Below are positions 25,467 through 33,819 of a DNA stretch of 64,000 nucleotides, piece after piece; within the stretch, counting starts at the first letter, position 1, and every line of letters begins with the position of its first letter. The DNA is from Streptomyces sp. RKAG293. GTDB lineage: Bacteria; Actinomycetota; Actinomycetes; Streptomycetales; Streptomycetaceae. The stretch is from assembly GCF_023701745.1 (NCBI RefSeq), contig NZ_JAJOZB010000001.1, forward strand, positions 8,727,001 to 8,791,000. The letters are read 5' to 3'. A model generated the notes under the pieces. It was given only the letters and a program-made list of their open reading frames with translations. It was not told the DNA's origin and did not search any database. Position numbers and translations under genes: made by a program.

Positions 25467-25661
25467 GACGAGCTGTGCAACAGGCCCTTGGACCGCGCGA
25501 TCCTGGGGGCCTTCACCGAGGTCGTCGGTGAGAGCGGGGGCGGTCGGGTCGCGGACCTGGGGTGCGGGCCCGGCCATGTCTCCGCACATCTCGCCGAGTT
25601 GGGGCCGGCGGTGTTCGGCATCGACGCGTCGCCCCGCACAACCGAGCCGGCGACTCTCTGA
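25467..25661 (+). pseudogene. SAM-dependent methyltransferase N-terminal fragment
   Basis: The frame reads DELCNRPLDRAILGAFTEVV, then GRVADLGCGPGHVSAHLAEL and FGIDASP, which is the pre-motif, motif I (DLGCGPG) and acidic loop (GID) of class I methyltransferases. After DASP it breaks and stops at TGA 25659. No start codon with a ribosome site precedes it and motifs II-IV are lost. A remnant truncated at both ends. Confidence 0.6.
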
Positions 25662-25697
25662 CCGAGGCGACGACGATCCTGCGAGGAGAGCCGCACT

Positions 25698-26447
25698 TCA
25701 CCCGGTGCCGGAATCCGCCGGTGGGGCGTCGAGGAGCTGCGGCCCGTTGTTGCGGACGCTGTTGACCGCGGTGGACACCGCCCGGGTGTCGAGATGTCCG
25801 TCGGCGGGAGTGGCCAGCAGTGCCCGGAGGTCGTGCGGGTCCTGGTGGGTCGGGTCGAGCCAGGCGTCGTGGTCGGCCGGGGCGATGGCCAGCGGCATGC
25901 GCGGGTGGATCCGGCCGGCCAGGTCGGTGGCCTCGGTGGTGATGATGGTGCAGGTCATCCACCACGCCGCCGGGTCATCGTCCTCGGCGATCTCCGGGTC
26001 GCGCCAGAACTCGTACAGTCCCGCCATCGCCATCACCGCCCCGTCCTCGGGGCTGATGAAGTACGGCTGCTTGTGCGCCTTCGCGCTGTCCGTCGCCGGG
26101 ACGGCCTGCCACTCGTAGAAGCCGTCCGCCGGCAGCAGGCAGCGCCGCTTGGCGAACGCGCGACGGTAGGCGGGCTTCTCGTGCACCGTCTCCACCCTGG
26201 CGTTGATCATCTTCGCGCCGACGCCCAGGCTCTTGGCCCAGGACGGCACCAGGCCCCACCGCAGTGGCCTCAGCTGTCGCACCAGCTCGCCGCTCTCGTG
26301 GTCGGCGCGCTCCAGCACCGCCCACACGTCATCCGTCGGAGCGACGTTCCAACTCGGCGCGAGGATCTGTTCGGGATGCCGAGCGGTGACCTGGAACAGG
26401 GGAGCCAGGTCCTGCGGGGTACGGGTGGAGACGTATCGGCCACACAT
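25698..26447 (-). CDS. SRAP/HMCES family protein (SOS response-associated, YedK-like), 249 aa
   Basis: Starts MCGRYVS; Cys2 becomes the catalytic N-terminal residue after Met removal and links covalently to abasic sites in single-stranded DNA (family knowledge). Other conserved points are NVAPTD, RWGLVPSWAK, INARVETV, CLLPADGFYEW, and IHPRMPLAI with the active-site His. The frame is open upstream, but ATG 26447 must be the start because Cys2 must be second. Monocistronic and facing the methyltransferase fragment. Confidence 0.93.
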   Translation of the reverse strand: MCGRYVSTRTPQDLAPLFQVTARHPEQILAPSWNVAPTDDVWAVLERADHESGELVRQLRPLRWGLVPSWAKSLGVGAKMINARVETVHEKPAYRRAFAKRRCLLPADGFYEWQAVPATDSAKAHKQPYFISPEDGAVMAMAGLYEFWRDPEIAEDDDPAAWWMTCTIITTEATDLAGRIHPRMPLAIAPADHDAWLDPTHQDPHDLRALLATPADGHLDTRAVSTAVNSVRNNGPQLLDAPPADSGTG

Positions 26448-26590
26448 GTCACCTACCCTGCCACGCCCGCGGACCCTCACCCGGCATTCCGTCACCACGT
26501 TCACGTCGGCCGCCGACCGGGGAGGATCCCAGGGCGGCCGTCGACTGCTGCCGAGGCACCGCGCGGGCGCCCTGATCCCAGCGGAGGCCC

Positions 26591-27448
26591 TTACCCGATG
26601 CCTTCCAGGAACGGGATGACCGCATCGATGAAGTGCTCGTTCCGATCGCCGGCCACCATGTGCCCCGCGCCGGCCACATCGACGCGCCGTGCGGTGGGAA
26701 CCCTGTCGCAGAACTCGTCGGCGATGTCCTCGCGCACCACGTCGCTGACCCCGCCGCGGACGAGCAGGATCGGCACGTCGGCGTGGCGCGCGGCGTCGAG
26801 GAGACGGTCCGCCATGCCGGGCGGATCCGTCCGGCCCTCGAAGCTGTCCAGCATCCGGGGGTCCCAGTGCCAGACCCAGCGACCGTCGTGGCGTCGCAGG
26901 TTGTTCCGTATCCCCTCGGGGTCGTCCGGACGCTGGCGATGCGGCAGATGGGCGGCGACCGCCGCGGCCGCTTCCCCGACGCTGGCGAATCCGTCGGGCT
27001 CGCGGCGCATGAACTCGACGATGCGGCGAACCCCGCGGGGGTCCGGTCGATGGGCGACGTCGACGAGCACCAGCGCGCGAATCGCCGACCTGGGTGCCTC
27101 TCCGGCGGCGAGCAGCGAACTGAGGCCGCCGAGCGAGGCACCGACGAGCACCGGCCGGTCGCCGACTTCGGCGACGAGCGCCCGGACGTCCCCGGCGAAC
27201 AGGCCGAGGTCGTAGTCACCATCGGCCGACCATCCGCTGGTGCCGTGCCCGCGCAGATCCGGGGCGATGACCCGCCACCCGAGTGCGGCCAGTCGAGGGC
27301 CGGTCCGATCCCAGGCGTGGCGCGTCTGGCCGCCGCCGTGCAGCAGGACAAGAGGCGGCGAGGACGCCTCACCCCACACACTCGCCGTGAGCAGGATCCC
27401 GCCGCGGCCCACGAAAATCCGGGGCCGCGGCAGTGCGCCGGCCGTCAT
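26591..27448 (-). CDS. Alpha/beta hydrolase, 285 aa
   Basis: Canonical fold: oxyanion region LVLLHGGGQTRHAWD, nucleophile Ser in VGASLGGLSS, an acidic residue in the VRGGVSDVV region and a catalytic His in AGAGHMVAGD. Close in pattern to epoxide hydrolase/haloperoxidase-like and lactonase enzymes; substrate unknown. ATG 27448 overlaps the stop of the upstream TetR gene as ATGA, so regulator and enzyme are one operon. Confidence 0.9.
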   Translation of the reverse strand: MTAGALPRPRIFVGRGGILLTASVWGEASSPPLVLLHGGGQTRHAWDRTGPRLAALGWRVIAPDLRGHGTSGWSADGDYDLGLFAGDVRALVAEVGDRPVLVGASLGGLSSLLAAGEAPRSAIRALVLVDVAHRPDPRGVRRIVEFMRREPDGFASVGEAAAAVAAHLPHRQRPDDPEGIRNNLRRHDGRWVWHWDPRMLDSFEGRTDPPGMADRLLDAARHADVPILLVRGGVSDVVREDIADEFCDRVPTARRVDVAGAGHMVAGDRNEHFIDAVIPFLEGIG

Positions 27449-28068
27449 ACCGCGCTCCGGGTGCGCAGCGGCGCCAGGAGTCGGTCGCGGTAGGCATCCG
27501 CGGCCGCCGCGGCGAGCGCGACGTCCAGCGCGAACAGAGCACGCGCGAGGAACCGGTCGTCATCGATCAGGCCGGCGACCCATTGATGCAGCGCACCCAC
27601 GCACGCGGTGGCGACGGCGGCGGCCAAGGCGTCCGCGTCGATGTCGGCGCGCAGGAGGCCTCGGGTCCGGGCGTCCACCATCGCCTGACGGAGCTGGGTG
27701 AGCGGGCTGCGGTCGAGCACGAGCCCGCTTTCCTCCCACTCACGCACCATGCGACGCGACACGACCGGGTCGTCCACGAACAGTTGGACGGTCGACCTGA
27801 CGACCTCCCGCGGGTCACCGGCTCCGAGCGCCGCCAGGCGGCGCTCGAGTTCGTCCATGAACCCGGTGGCGAGCGCCTCCCAGATCTTGTCGCGCGGTCC
27901 GATCAGGTTGTACACGGTGGCTGGAGCGACCTGCGCTCGCTCGGCGATCCGCTCGGTACTGATCACCGCCTCCGGGCCGTCCCGCAGGAGCTCGCGCGTC
28001 GCGTCGAGGATCCGGAGCCTTCGCTGGGCCTTGTGCTGCTCACGCAGCCCGCCTTCGACCGTCTGCAT
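27445..28068 (-). CDS. TetR family transcriptional regulator, 207 aa
   Basis: The HTH is readable as RRLRILDATRELLRDGPEAV, then TERIAERAQVAPATVYNLIG and PRDKIWEALATGF. The ligand domain is of ordinary length. It is the first gene of a two-gene operon with the hydrolase. Two TTAGAG-based palindromes 25-58 bp upstream of its ATG look like its operators, so it probably represses itself and the hydrolase. It also faces the SDR/XRE operon, whose 3' end lies beyond those sites. Confidence 0.9.
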   Translation of the reverse strand: MQTVEGGLREQHKAQRRLRILDATRELLRDGPEAVISTERIAERAQVAPATVYNLIGPRDKIWEALATGFMDELERRLAALGAGDPREVVRSTVQLFVDDPVVSRRMVREWEESGLVLDRSPLTQLRQAMVDARTRGLLRADIDADALAAAVATACVGALHQWVAGLIDDDRFLARALFALDVALAAAAADAYRDRLLAPLRTRSAV

Positions 28069-28092
28069 ACGCCCACACCCCTTCGCTTCAAC

Positions 28093-28108
28093 TTAGAGAA
28101 TACTCTAA
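28093..28108. promoter_or_regulatory. TetR operator-like palindrome A
   Basis: TTAGAG-aata-CTCTAA, perfect 6-bp arms, in an AT-rich patch unlike its surroundings. It lies 25 bp upstream of the TetR ATG at 28068 and likely overlaps the promoter. Confidence 0.65.
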
Positions 28109-28110
28109 AA

Positions 28111-28126
28111 TTAGAGAGGCCTCTGG
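28111..28126. promoter_or_regulatory. TetR operator-like palindrome B
   Basis: TTAGAG-aggc-CTCTGG, the same left arm as site A and a right arm with two changes. Its centre is 18 bp from that of site A. Adjacent paired sites are common for cooperative TetR binding. Confidence 0.5.
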
Positions 28127-28161
28127 ATTCAGTCAAGCAACTGGGCGAGACGCTTCTGCGG

Positions 28162-28899
28162 TCAGCGCTGGCGGGTCGGCCGGATGACGATCTCGTTGAC
28201 GTCGACCTCCGGGGGTTGGCCGATCGCGTACGAGACGGCATCGGCGATGCTGCTCGCCGGAATGGCGTCGGCCCGGTACGTGCGCATCGCCTCGCGGGCC
28301 CGGGGGTCGCTGATGGAGTCGGCCAGTTCGGATTCCACTACGCCGGGGGAGAGGGTGGTGACACGGATGGCAGGCTCGAGTTCGAGGCGCAGCCCCTCGG
28401 TGACGGCCCATGCGGCGTACTTCGTCGCGCAGTAGACGGCCGCGGTGGGTACGACCTGGTGGGCTCCTATCGAGGCGACGGTCACGAAGTGGCCGCTGTG
28501 CTGCCGCTGGAAGTGCGGCAGCGCGGCGGCGATTCCATGGAGCAGGCCGCGGACGTTGACGTCGATCATGCGATCCCACTCATCGGTGAGCAGGGCGTCG
28601 AGGCGCGACAGCGGCATCACCCCGGCGTTGCTGACCAGGACGTCGATGCGGCCGTGGCGCTCGACGGCCGTGTCGACGAACGCGGCCACCGACGCACGGT
28701 CGCTCACGTCGAGGCGGCATGCCTCGGCCGTGCCGCCGGTGGCCGCGATCTCGTCGACGACCTCGGCGAGCCGCTCCTGGCGGCGGGCGCCGAGCACCAC
28801 TCGGTGTCCTTCGCGGGCAAGCCGCAGCGCGGTTGCCCGGCCGATGCCGCTGCTGGCGCCGGTGATCAGGACGACCTTGGAAGGTGCGGGGGTGCTCAT
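28162..28899 (-). CDS. SDR family oxidoreductase, 245 aa
   Basis: Classical SDR: LITGASSGIGRATAL near the N-terminus, VSNAGVMPL, and the catalytic set with Ser in VASIGAHQ, Tyr and Lys in YCATK. It ends EIVIRPTRQR. Similar in design to the SDR at 1699-2430 (both end IVRPT or VIRPT), so they are probably paralogues. ATG 28899 overlaps the stop of the XRE regulator gene as ATGA, so it is second in a regulator-enzyme operon. Confidence 0.9.
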   Translation of the reverse strand: MSTPAPSKVVLITGASSGIGRATALRLAREGHRVVLGARRQERLAEVVDEIAATGGTAEACRLDVSDRASVAAFVDTAVERHGRIDVLVSNAGVMPLSRLDALLTDEWDRMIDVNVRGLLHGIAAALPHFQRQHSGHFVTVASIGAHQVVPTAAVYCATKYAAWAVTEGLRLELEPAIRVTTLSPGVVESELADSISDPRAREAMRTYRADAIPASSIADAVSYAIGQPPEVDVNEIVIRPTRQR

Positions 28900-29846
28900 G
28901 CAGACTCCGTTTCGGGGTCGGTGGGGTGGTCGGCGCCAGGGGTGACCCCGCGCCGGGTGTCGAACTCGGTTCCGAGCGGCAGCGGTTCGCGTTCGGGCCG
29001 TCGAGGTACGCCGGCCTGCCCGGTGGCGCTGTAGCTGCCGAGCAACGCGAGGGCTTCCTCGGAGGGGCTGCCCGGATCGGTGTGGTAGACGACGAGCTGC
29101 TGTCCCGGAGCGCTGTTCACGGAGAACGTCTCGTAGTGCAAGGTCAGCTCACCCACCACCGGGTGGTGGAACCGCTTGCTCTCGTGGGTCTTCCGACGGA
29201 AGTCGTGGCGCGCCCACAGCGTGCGGAACGCCTCACTTCTGACGGACAGCTCCCCGACGACCTCCAGGAGTTGAGGATCGTCGTACTCGGTTCCGACGGC
29301 GGCCCGCAGGCCGGCGACGGTGCTGACCGCAACCTGCTCCCAGTCCGGGTAGAAGGTACGCGCGTCGGGGTCCAGGAACACCAGCCGGACGAGGTCACCG
29401 CTGTAGGTGTGGCCCGCGAACAGTGCCTGGCCCAGGCAGTTGGCGGCGACCACCGACAGGCAGTGGTCCAGGACCACCGCGGGGGTCTGCGGCCATGCCG
29501 TCATCATGCGCGTCAGCTGCGGACCGACGGTCCGGGACCGGCCACCCCCATGCCTGCCCGTCGGCCGGGGAAGGGCGAGCCGGTGAAGGTGGGCGCGCTC
29601 GTCGTCGTCCAGGCGCAGGGCCCGGGCCAGGGCGTCCACGACCTGGGCCGAGGGGTGGCGCTCGCGGCCCTGTTCGAGGCGAATGTAGTAGTCGGTGCTG
29701 ACACCGGCCCGCCGAGCGACCTCCTCGCGGCGGAGCCCGCGTACCCGGCGCCTGGTCGAGTCGAGCAGTCCGGCGTCCTCCGGCCTGAGCACCTCGCGCC
29801 TGGCCCTGAGGTACTGGCCGAGCATGTTGCCCGTGTTGATCTCCAT
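28896..29846 (-). CDS. XRE-type regulator with MmyB-like ligand domain, 316 aa
   Basis: N-terminal HTH (LGQYLRARREVLRPEDAGLL, then GLRREEVARRAGVSTDYYIR and LEQGRERHPS) followed by the MmyB-like domain: PAVVLDHCLSVVAANCLGQA, LVRLVFLDPDARTFYPDWE and HPVVGELTLHYETF. Such proteins of actinobacteria regulate an adjacent oxidoreductase and bind a small hydrophobic ligand (family knowledge). It precedes and overlaps the SDR gene by four bases. Confidence 0.92.
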   Translation of the reverse strand: MEINTGNMLGQYLRARREVLRPEDAGLLDSTRRRVRGLRREEVARRAGVSTDYYIRLEQGRERHPSAQVVDALARALRLDDDERAHLHRLALPRPTGRHGGGRSRTVGPQLTRMMTAWPQTPAVVLDHCLSVVAANCLGQALFAGHTYSGDLVRLVFLDPDARTFYPDWEQVAVSTVAGLRAAVGTEYDDPQLLEVVGELSVRSEAFRTLWARHDFRRKTHESKRFHHPVVGELTLHYETFSVNSAPGQQLVVYHTDPGSPSEEALALLGSYSATGQAGVPRRPEREPLPLGTEFDTRRGVTPGADHPTDPETESA

Positions 29847-30007
29847 GACGTCGAGGCTATGGCCGCGTCGTCGGCGAAACGAGCGCCGAAGGGGGGTGCG
29901 CTGCCCCCACCCGAGCCGGAGTCCGTGGCGGCGGGAGGCAAGGGCCGTGTGCTACCGCGGCGGCGTGCCCCATCCCCGGGGGACCTCATGGCTCAGCTCA
30001 ATACGGG

Positions 30008-31429
30008 CTATCCCCGTCCCGCACCCACCTCGGACGCGCTGCCCCGCACCGCGTCCATCACCGCCCCTGCCACCGCGCTCACGCGGTGCTTGCGGAGGTC
30101 CAGGACGGGGGTCGGGTTCGACAGGCCGTCGGAGGCGAGCAGGTTCATCAGGGCCCAGATCACATCGGGGCGGCCCGTGACGGGGAGTTCGTGGCCGTCG
30201 GGGGTGATGACCGTGGCCGCGGTGGTGCCGGCGAGGAGGTTGGTGCGGGCCCAGTCGACGACGAACGACCTGCCCTTCGGGTCGGCGTACAGGACGACCT
30301 CCCGGGTGCGGTGCAGGACGGCGAGGTAGTTCATCGGCACCGTCAGCCGCCGGGCGGCGTCGAACGCGGGTGTGCCGTCGGAGGGATGGATGCGCAGCAC
30401 CGTGTCGAGGACCGGCCCGTGGGTCTGGAAGGTGTGGGTGGCGGTCATCTGCAGGAACCGCGCCCGCACCAGCACGCCACCGCGGCGTGACCACCGGCGG
30501 CCGACGGAACCGAACCCGGCCCTCTCACCCGGAAGGCCGTCCACGAGCCACCGGGACTCCTCGCCCGGCTCGGTCGCCGGCGCCCGGTCCTCGGGGGTGG
30601 CGCGGTCCTGGTCGGCCACGGCGGTGTAGCGCGCCGCGACGGCCGGGTCCAGGTGCCGCAGATCGATCGTGTCGCCGGCCATCACGATGCCCCCGGCCTC
30701 CCGGGAGATCCGCATCTGGCGCAACTGGCGCACGGGGTGCCGGGTCACCTCGGTCAGCCGGCCGTCGAGGCCGATCAATCGGCAGGTTCTCGTGCCCGCC
30801 AGCAGGGCGCTCTGCGGCCAGAGCGGGGTGACCCGGCCGGGGACCCGCGGATCGGCCGGGTTTGCAGGACGGTCTGGATCGACGAGCACGGCCAGCCGGC
30901 CCGCGGTGACCGCCGACAGGCACAGGGACGGCACCCGCCACTCGCCCGTGGTCTCGAACCGGTCGGAGACCTCGGTCTCGTCGCCGTCGTGCACGCGCAG
31001 CCGCATCCTGAGCAGCGGCGTGAACTCGTCGGGGGCGAGCCCGCCGCCGTAGGTGGTGAACCCCGCCCCGCCCTCGGGGTCGTAGCGCACGAGCGACGCC
31101 TCCAGGACGTCCGCCCGCACCAACCGCGCCTGTGCCGAGCTCCGTTCCGGCCGAGGAGCCAACAGCACGAAGGTGTCGTCCCCGTAGGGGACGCTTCGGT
31201 CCTTCAGCCGGTCCCTGCGCGTGATCCGGGGGAATGTGCTGCGTGTGTACCGGAGTGTCGGCAGAGGAATCGCAAGCAGGCCGACTCCTCCGATGGCGAG
31301 CGCGATCCAGGCCCAGTCCTCGCCCGCACGCCAGGCGCCAAGTCCCACGATGAGGGCAAGTGGAACCGGAAAACACAGGAGCACGGCGCAGCCGAGTTTG
31401 CCGATCACCACACGGCCGTAGCTGCGCAT
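30008..31429 (-). CDS. Hypothetical membrane protein, 473 aa
   Basis: Two adjacent membrane helices lie near the N-terminus (AVLLCFPVPLALIVGLGAW and WIALAIGGVGLLAIPLPTL), then a cytoplasmic domain of about 400 residues rich in beta strands (DTFVLLAPRPERSSAQARLV, TVPMNYLAVLHRTREVVLYA). No motif known to me. ATG 31429 (MRSYGRVVIGK) is preferred because GAGGGGGG lies just upstream and the longer frame adds low-quality sequence. Large streptomycete-type protein of unknown role. Confidence 0.72.
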   Translation of the reverse strand: MRSYGRVVIGKLGCAVLLCFPVPLALIVGLGAWRAGEDWAWIALAIGGVGLLAIPLPTLRYTRSTFPRITRRDRLKDRSVPYGDDTFVLLAPRPERSSAQARLVRADVLEASLVRYDPEGGAGFTTYGGGLAPDEFTPLLRMRLRVHDGDETEVSDRFETTGEWRVPSLCLSAVTAGRLAVLVDPDRPANPADPRVPGRVTPLWPQSALLAGTRTCRLIGLDGRLTEVTRHPVRQLRQMRISREAGGIVMAGDTIDLRHLDPAVAARYTAVADQDRATPEDRAPATEPGEESRWLVDGLPGERAGFGSVGRRWSRRGGVLVRARFLQMTATHTFQTHGPVLDTVLRIHPSDGTPAFDAARRLTVPMNYLAVLHRTREVVLYADPKGRSFVVDWARTNLLAGTTAATVITPDGHELPVTGRPDVIWALMNLLASDGLSNPTPVLDLRKHRVSAVAGAVMDAVRGSASEVGAGRG

Positions 31430-31657
31430 GACCCCCCTCACGTTCGTCCCTGTACCCGCGGCATGGATCGTGGGCCAGGGGATACCGCCCGTTCCCCATC
31501 GTCCCGTCGCCCTGACCCCAGCGCCACCCTCCCGGGAGAACAGATCCACTCCCGGAGCGGGATGGTGGGAGAGATCGGCTATGGTCAAGAGAAGATCAAA
31601 TCAGGCTTATTCTGTGGTGACATTCTCAGACTTTTCTCATAAAAGTAGGTTCACCAG

Positions 31658-32584
31658 ATGAAGCTGGCCCGCATTTCGGCGATCGTCGCCGCGGCCGCGA
31701 TAGCACCGGCCGTGCTCTTCTCCTCTCCGGCGGTCGCCGCCGAAGGCGCGCAGCCGGTCACCACCTCGACGCCCGACACGGCCCCGGACACGAAGCCGGC
31801 CGGTCCCGCCCAGGGTTCGGACTCCTCCGTGGACGACGACCGGGTCGCGATCCTCAGGATGCTCGCCGACAAGAACACCGGCCGGGCCGTGCGGGAAGCG
31901 GCGCAGAAGGCGCTCGACGGTACTCCGGAGGACCTGCGGTCCTTCCTCGAGGTCGGCCAGTATCAGGCTCGCCTTCACGACGACCGGGTCCGGATCGCCC
32001 GGATCATCAGCGACGGCGGCCCCGGACTGCAGGAGGCCGGCGAAGCCGCGCTGACCGCCAACACTCCCGAAGCCATCAAGTACTTCCTCGAGGTCGGCCA
32101 GTATCAGGCCCGCCTTCAGGACGACCGGGTCCGGGTCGCCCGGATCGTCAACTCCGGCGGCCCCGCGGTGCGTGAGGCCGGCATCGCCGCACTGCGCAGC
32201 GGCACACCCGAAAGCATCAAGTACTTCCTCGAAGTAGGCCAGTACGAGGCCCGCGCCAAGGACAAGGCTGCCGAGGACGCGGCCAAGAACAAGCCCACCC
32301 CGACGCCCGGCACGGGCGGCAAGCCGAAGCCGGGAACCGGGACCACCGGCAAGCCGACCACCGGTGGCCAGCCGAAGCCGGGAACGGAGACCAGTGGCAA
32401 GCCCGCTGCCGTCGTGGCGTCCCAGCCGAACGCCGCCGCCCCCGCGGGGAACAGCGGCACCGAGCTGGCCTCCACCGGCGCCGGGGACACCCCGCAGTGG
32501 GCCGTCGGCGGTGCCGTCGTCGCCCTCGGCGCGGGCGCCGGTCTGGTTCTCGTGAACCGCCGCCGCCCGTTCACCGGCCGCTGA
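31658..32584 (+). CDS. ALF-repeat surface protein with LAXTG sortase signal, 308 aa
   Basis: Signal peptide to about residue 28 (VAA-EGA). Three ALF repeats of 47-48 residues start at Asp61, Asp109 and Asp156; each reads DDRVRxARI, a G-rich turn, and IKYFLEVGQYQARLQD. A Gly/Pro/Thr/Lys-rich spacer (210-250) follows. The cell-wall sorting signal LASTG at residues 270-274 is followed by a hydrophobic helix and RRR. LAXTG is the class E sortase motif of streptomycetes, so the product should be linked to peptidoglycan. No sortase gene lies in the window. Confidence 0.9.
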   Translation: MKLARISAIVAAAAIAPAVLFSSPAVAAEGAQPVTTSTPDTAPDTKPAGPAQGSDSSVDDDRVAILRMLADKNTGRAVREAAQKALDGTPEDLRSFLEVGQYQARLHDDRVRIARIISDGGPGLQEAGEAALTANTPEAIKYFLEVGQYQARLQDDRVRVARIVNSGGPAVREAGIAALRSGTPESIKYFLEVGQYEARAKDKAAEDAAKNKPTPTPGTGGKPKPGTGTTGKPTTGGQPKPGTETSGKPAAVVASQPNAAAPAGNSGTELASTGAGDTPQWAVGGAVVALGAGAGLVLVNRRRPFTGR

Positions 32585-32589
32585 GCCAG

Positions 32590-32665
32590 GACTCCGAGTC
32601 AGTAGTCCGAGTCAGTAGTCCGAGGTAGGACTCCGAGTCAGGAGTCCGAGTCAGGACTCCTGGTC
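32590..32665. repeat. 13-bp tandem repeat, five copies plus a partial
   Basis: Units at 32590, 32603, 32616, 32629 and 32642 follow the pattern kAGTCCGAGTCAG or GACTCCGAGTCAG, with a partial sixth copy at 32655. Each unit holds the near-palindrome GACTCcGAGTC. It begins six bases after the stop of the ALF-repeat gene. It can fold into several small hairpins, so it may act as a terminator or RNA-stability element, or be a variable-number repeat. Confidence 0.85.
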
Positions 32666-32739
32666 TGGATGCGGAGTCGAGCCGTTCCTCGGAGCCCGGG
32701 CAGGGGAGGACCGCGGTCCGGGCTGTCGAGTGTGCTGGC

Positions 32740-33186
32740 TCATCCGTGGTGCACGGTGATCGTGTCGCCGATCTCGAGCTGCTGGTAGAGCCATTGGGCG
32801 TACTCGCTCAGCGGCACTTCGATCTGGCCGTCGCGTGGCGACTTGAACGGCCACGCGAGCAGCAGGACGGGCGCACCGTCGTCCGACGTCAGCTCCACCA
32901 CCCACTGGGCCCGGTAGTCGTACTGTTCGCCGGGGCCGACCGCGGGCGCGGGCACGCTGCGCTCGGCGGACTTGGACACCACGGTCAGCCGCTCCGCCGG
33001 CGAGGAGCTCCGCACGGCCACCGGGATCGACCGGACCTGGTGTCCGCCCCGGTCGACGGTGACCCGCTGCCGGCTCAGATCGAGGGACACCGTCGCCCGC
33101 CCGGTCCGGGAAGGGCTCGGGTCCTGACGCGGGGCGGGTGGTGCCGACGCGGCGGGCGGGGCCGGCGGCTGGTGCGACGGGAGCAA
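32740..33186 (-). CDS. YkuD-like domain protein lacking the catalytic Cys (start uncertain)
   Basis: The frame reads RATVSLDLSRQRVTVDRGGH, then IPVAVRSSS and ends EVPLSEYAQWLYQQLEIGDT-ITVHHG. Strand order and the closing GDTITVHHG resemble L,D-transpeptidase (YkuD) domains, but where SHGC should be there is RDGQIEVP, so no catalytic Cys. There is no ATG or GTG at the N-terminus; TTG 33186 is a guess, and an upstream signal-like stretch (VALAAVGAAPAVAAVAG) lies in another frame. Possibly a frameshifted secreted protein; about 150 residues seem genuine. Confidence 0.45.
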   Translation of the reverse strand: MLPSHQPPAPPAASAPPAPRQDPSPSRTGRATVSLDLSRQRVTVDRGGHQVRSIPVAVRSSSPAERLTVVSKSAERSVPAPAVGPGEQYDYRAQWVVELTSDDGAPVLLLAWPFKSPRDGQIEVPLSEYAQWLYQQLEIGDTITVHHG

Positions 33187-33321
33187 CCGCGGTGCCGCCA
33201 GCGCGGCAGTCGCGCGCCGCAGCGGAGCGCAGGGGGCCCGCCACCGCGGCCACCGCGGGCGCCGCGCCGACCGCGGCCAAGGCCACGCAGGCCCGGCCGT
33301 CCCGGGCCGCCCTCGACCGCC

Positions 33322-33594
33322 TACCTCGGGCGGTACAACTACGCCGTCCACCTCACGACGTCGGGGACCTACCTCCACGAGAACCCCAAGGCCAACACGT
33401 ACGGCGGCCACCGCAACGTCACCCACGGCTGCATCGGCCTCGCCGACGACGGAACGGCGCGCCGCTTCTTCGAGCAGGTCATCCCCGGCGACATCGTCCG
33501 CGTCACCGGATCGAAGGACCAGGTCGTCGCCGGCAACGGCTACGGCGACTGGAACGTCCCGTGGTCCGCGTGGCTGGGCCTCAGCGCCCTCTGA
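33322..33594 (+). pseudogene. C-terminal half of an L,D-transpeptidase (YkuD)
   Basis: Reads YAVHLTTSGTYLHENP, then THGCIGLADDGTARRFFEQV and GDWNVPWSAWLGL to TGA 33594. The HGCIGL catalytic Cys motif and the closing sequence are intact. The N-terminal signal, the Ig-like domains and the first half of the catalytic domain are absent, and the preceding plus-strand sequence has no homologous start. It appears 5'-truncated next to another YkuD-like sequence on the opposite strand. Confidence 0.7.
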
Positions 33595-33819
33595 CCCGTC
33601 GCTGTCGGTGCGGGGGCGCCCGTCTGTGCGCCCGGGCGCCTCCGTGCGCCCCCGCGGGAGGGGTGACCGTGCACCGGAACCCCCCAGACCATGAACTGCT
33701 GCCATCGACCGGGCCGCCGCGACCGCGTGCGACCACGACTCCGTGGGAGCGGTGACGGCATGTCGGTCACTGCGGGGCGCCACGATCATCCGGAACAACT
33801 CAGTCTTGACGGGGGAACG

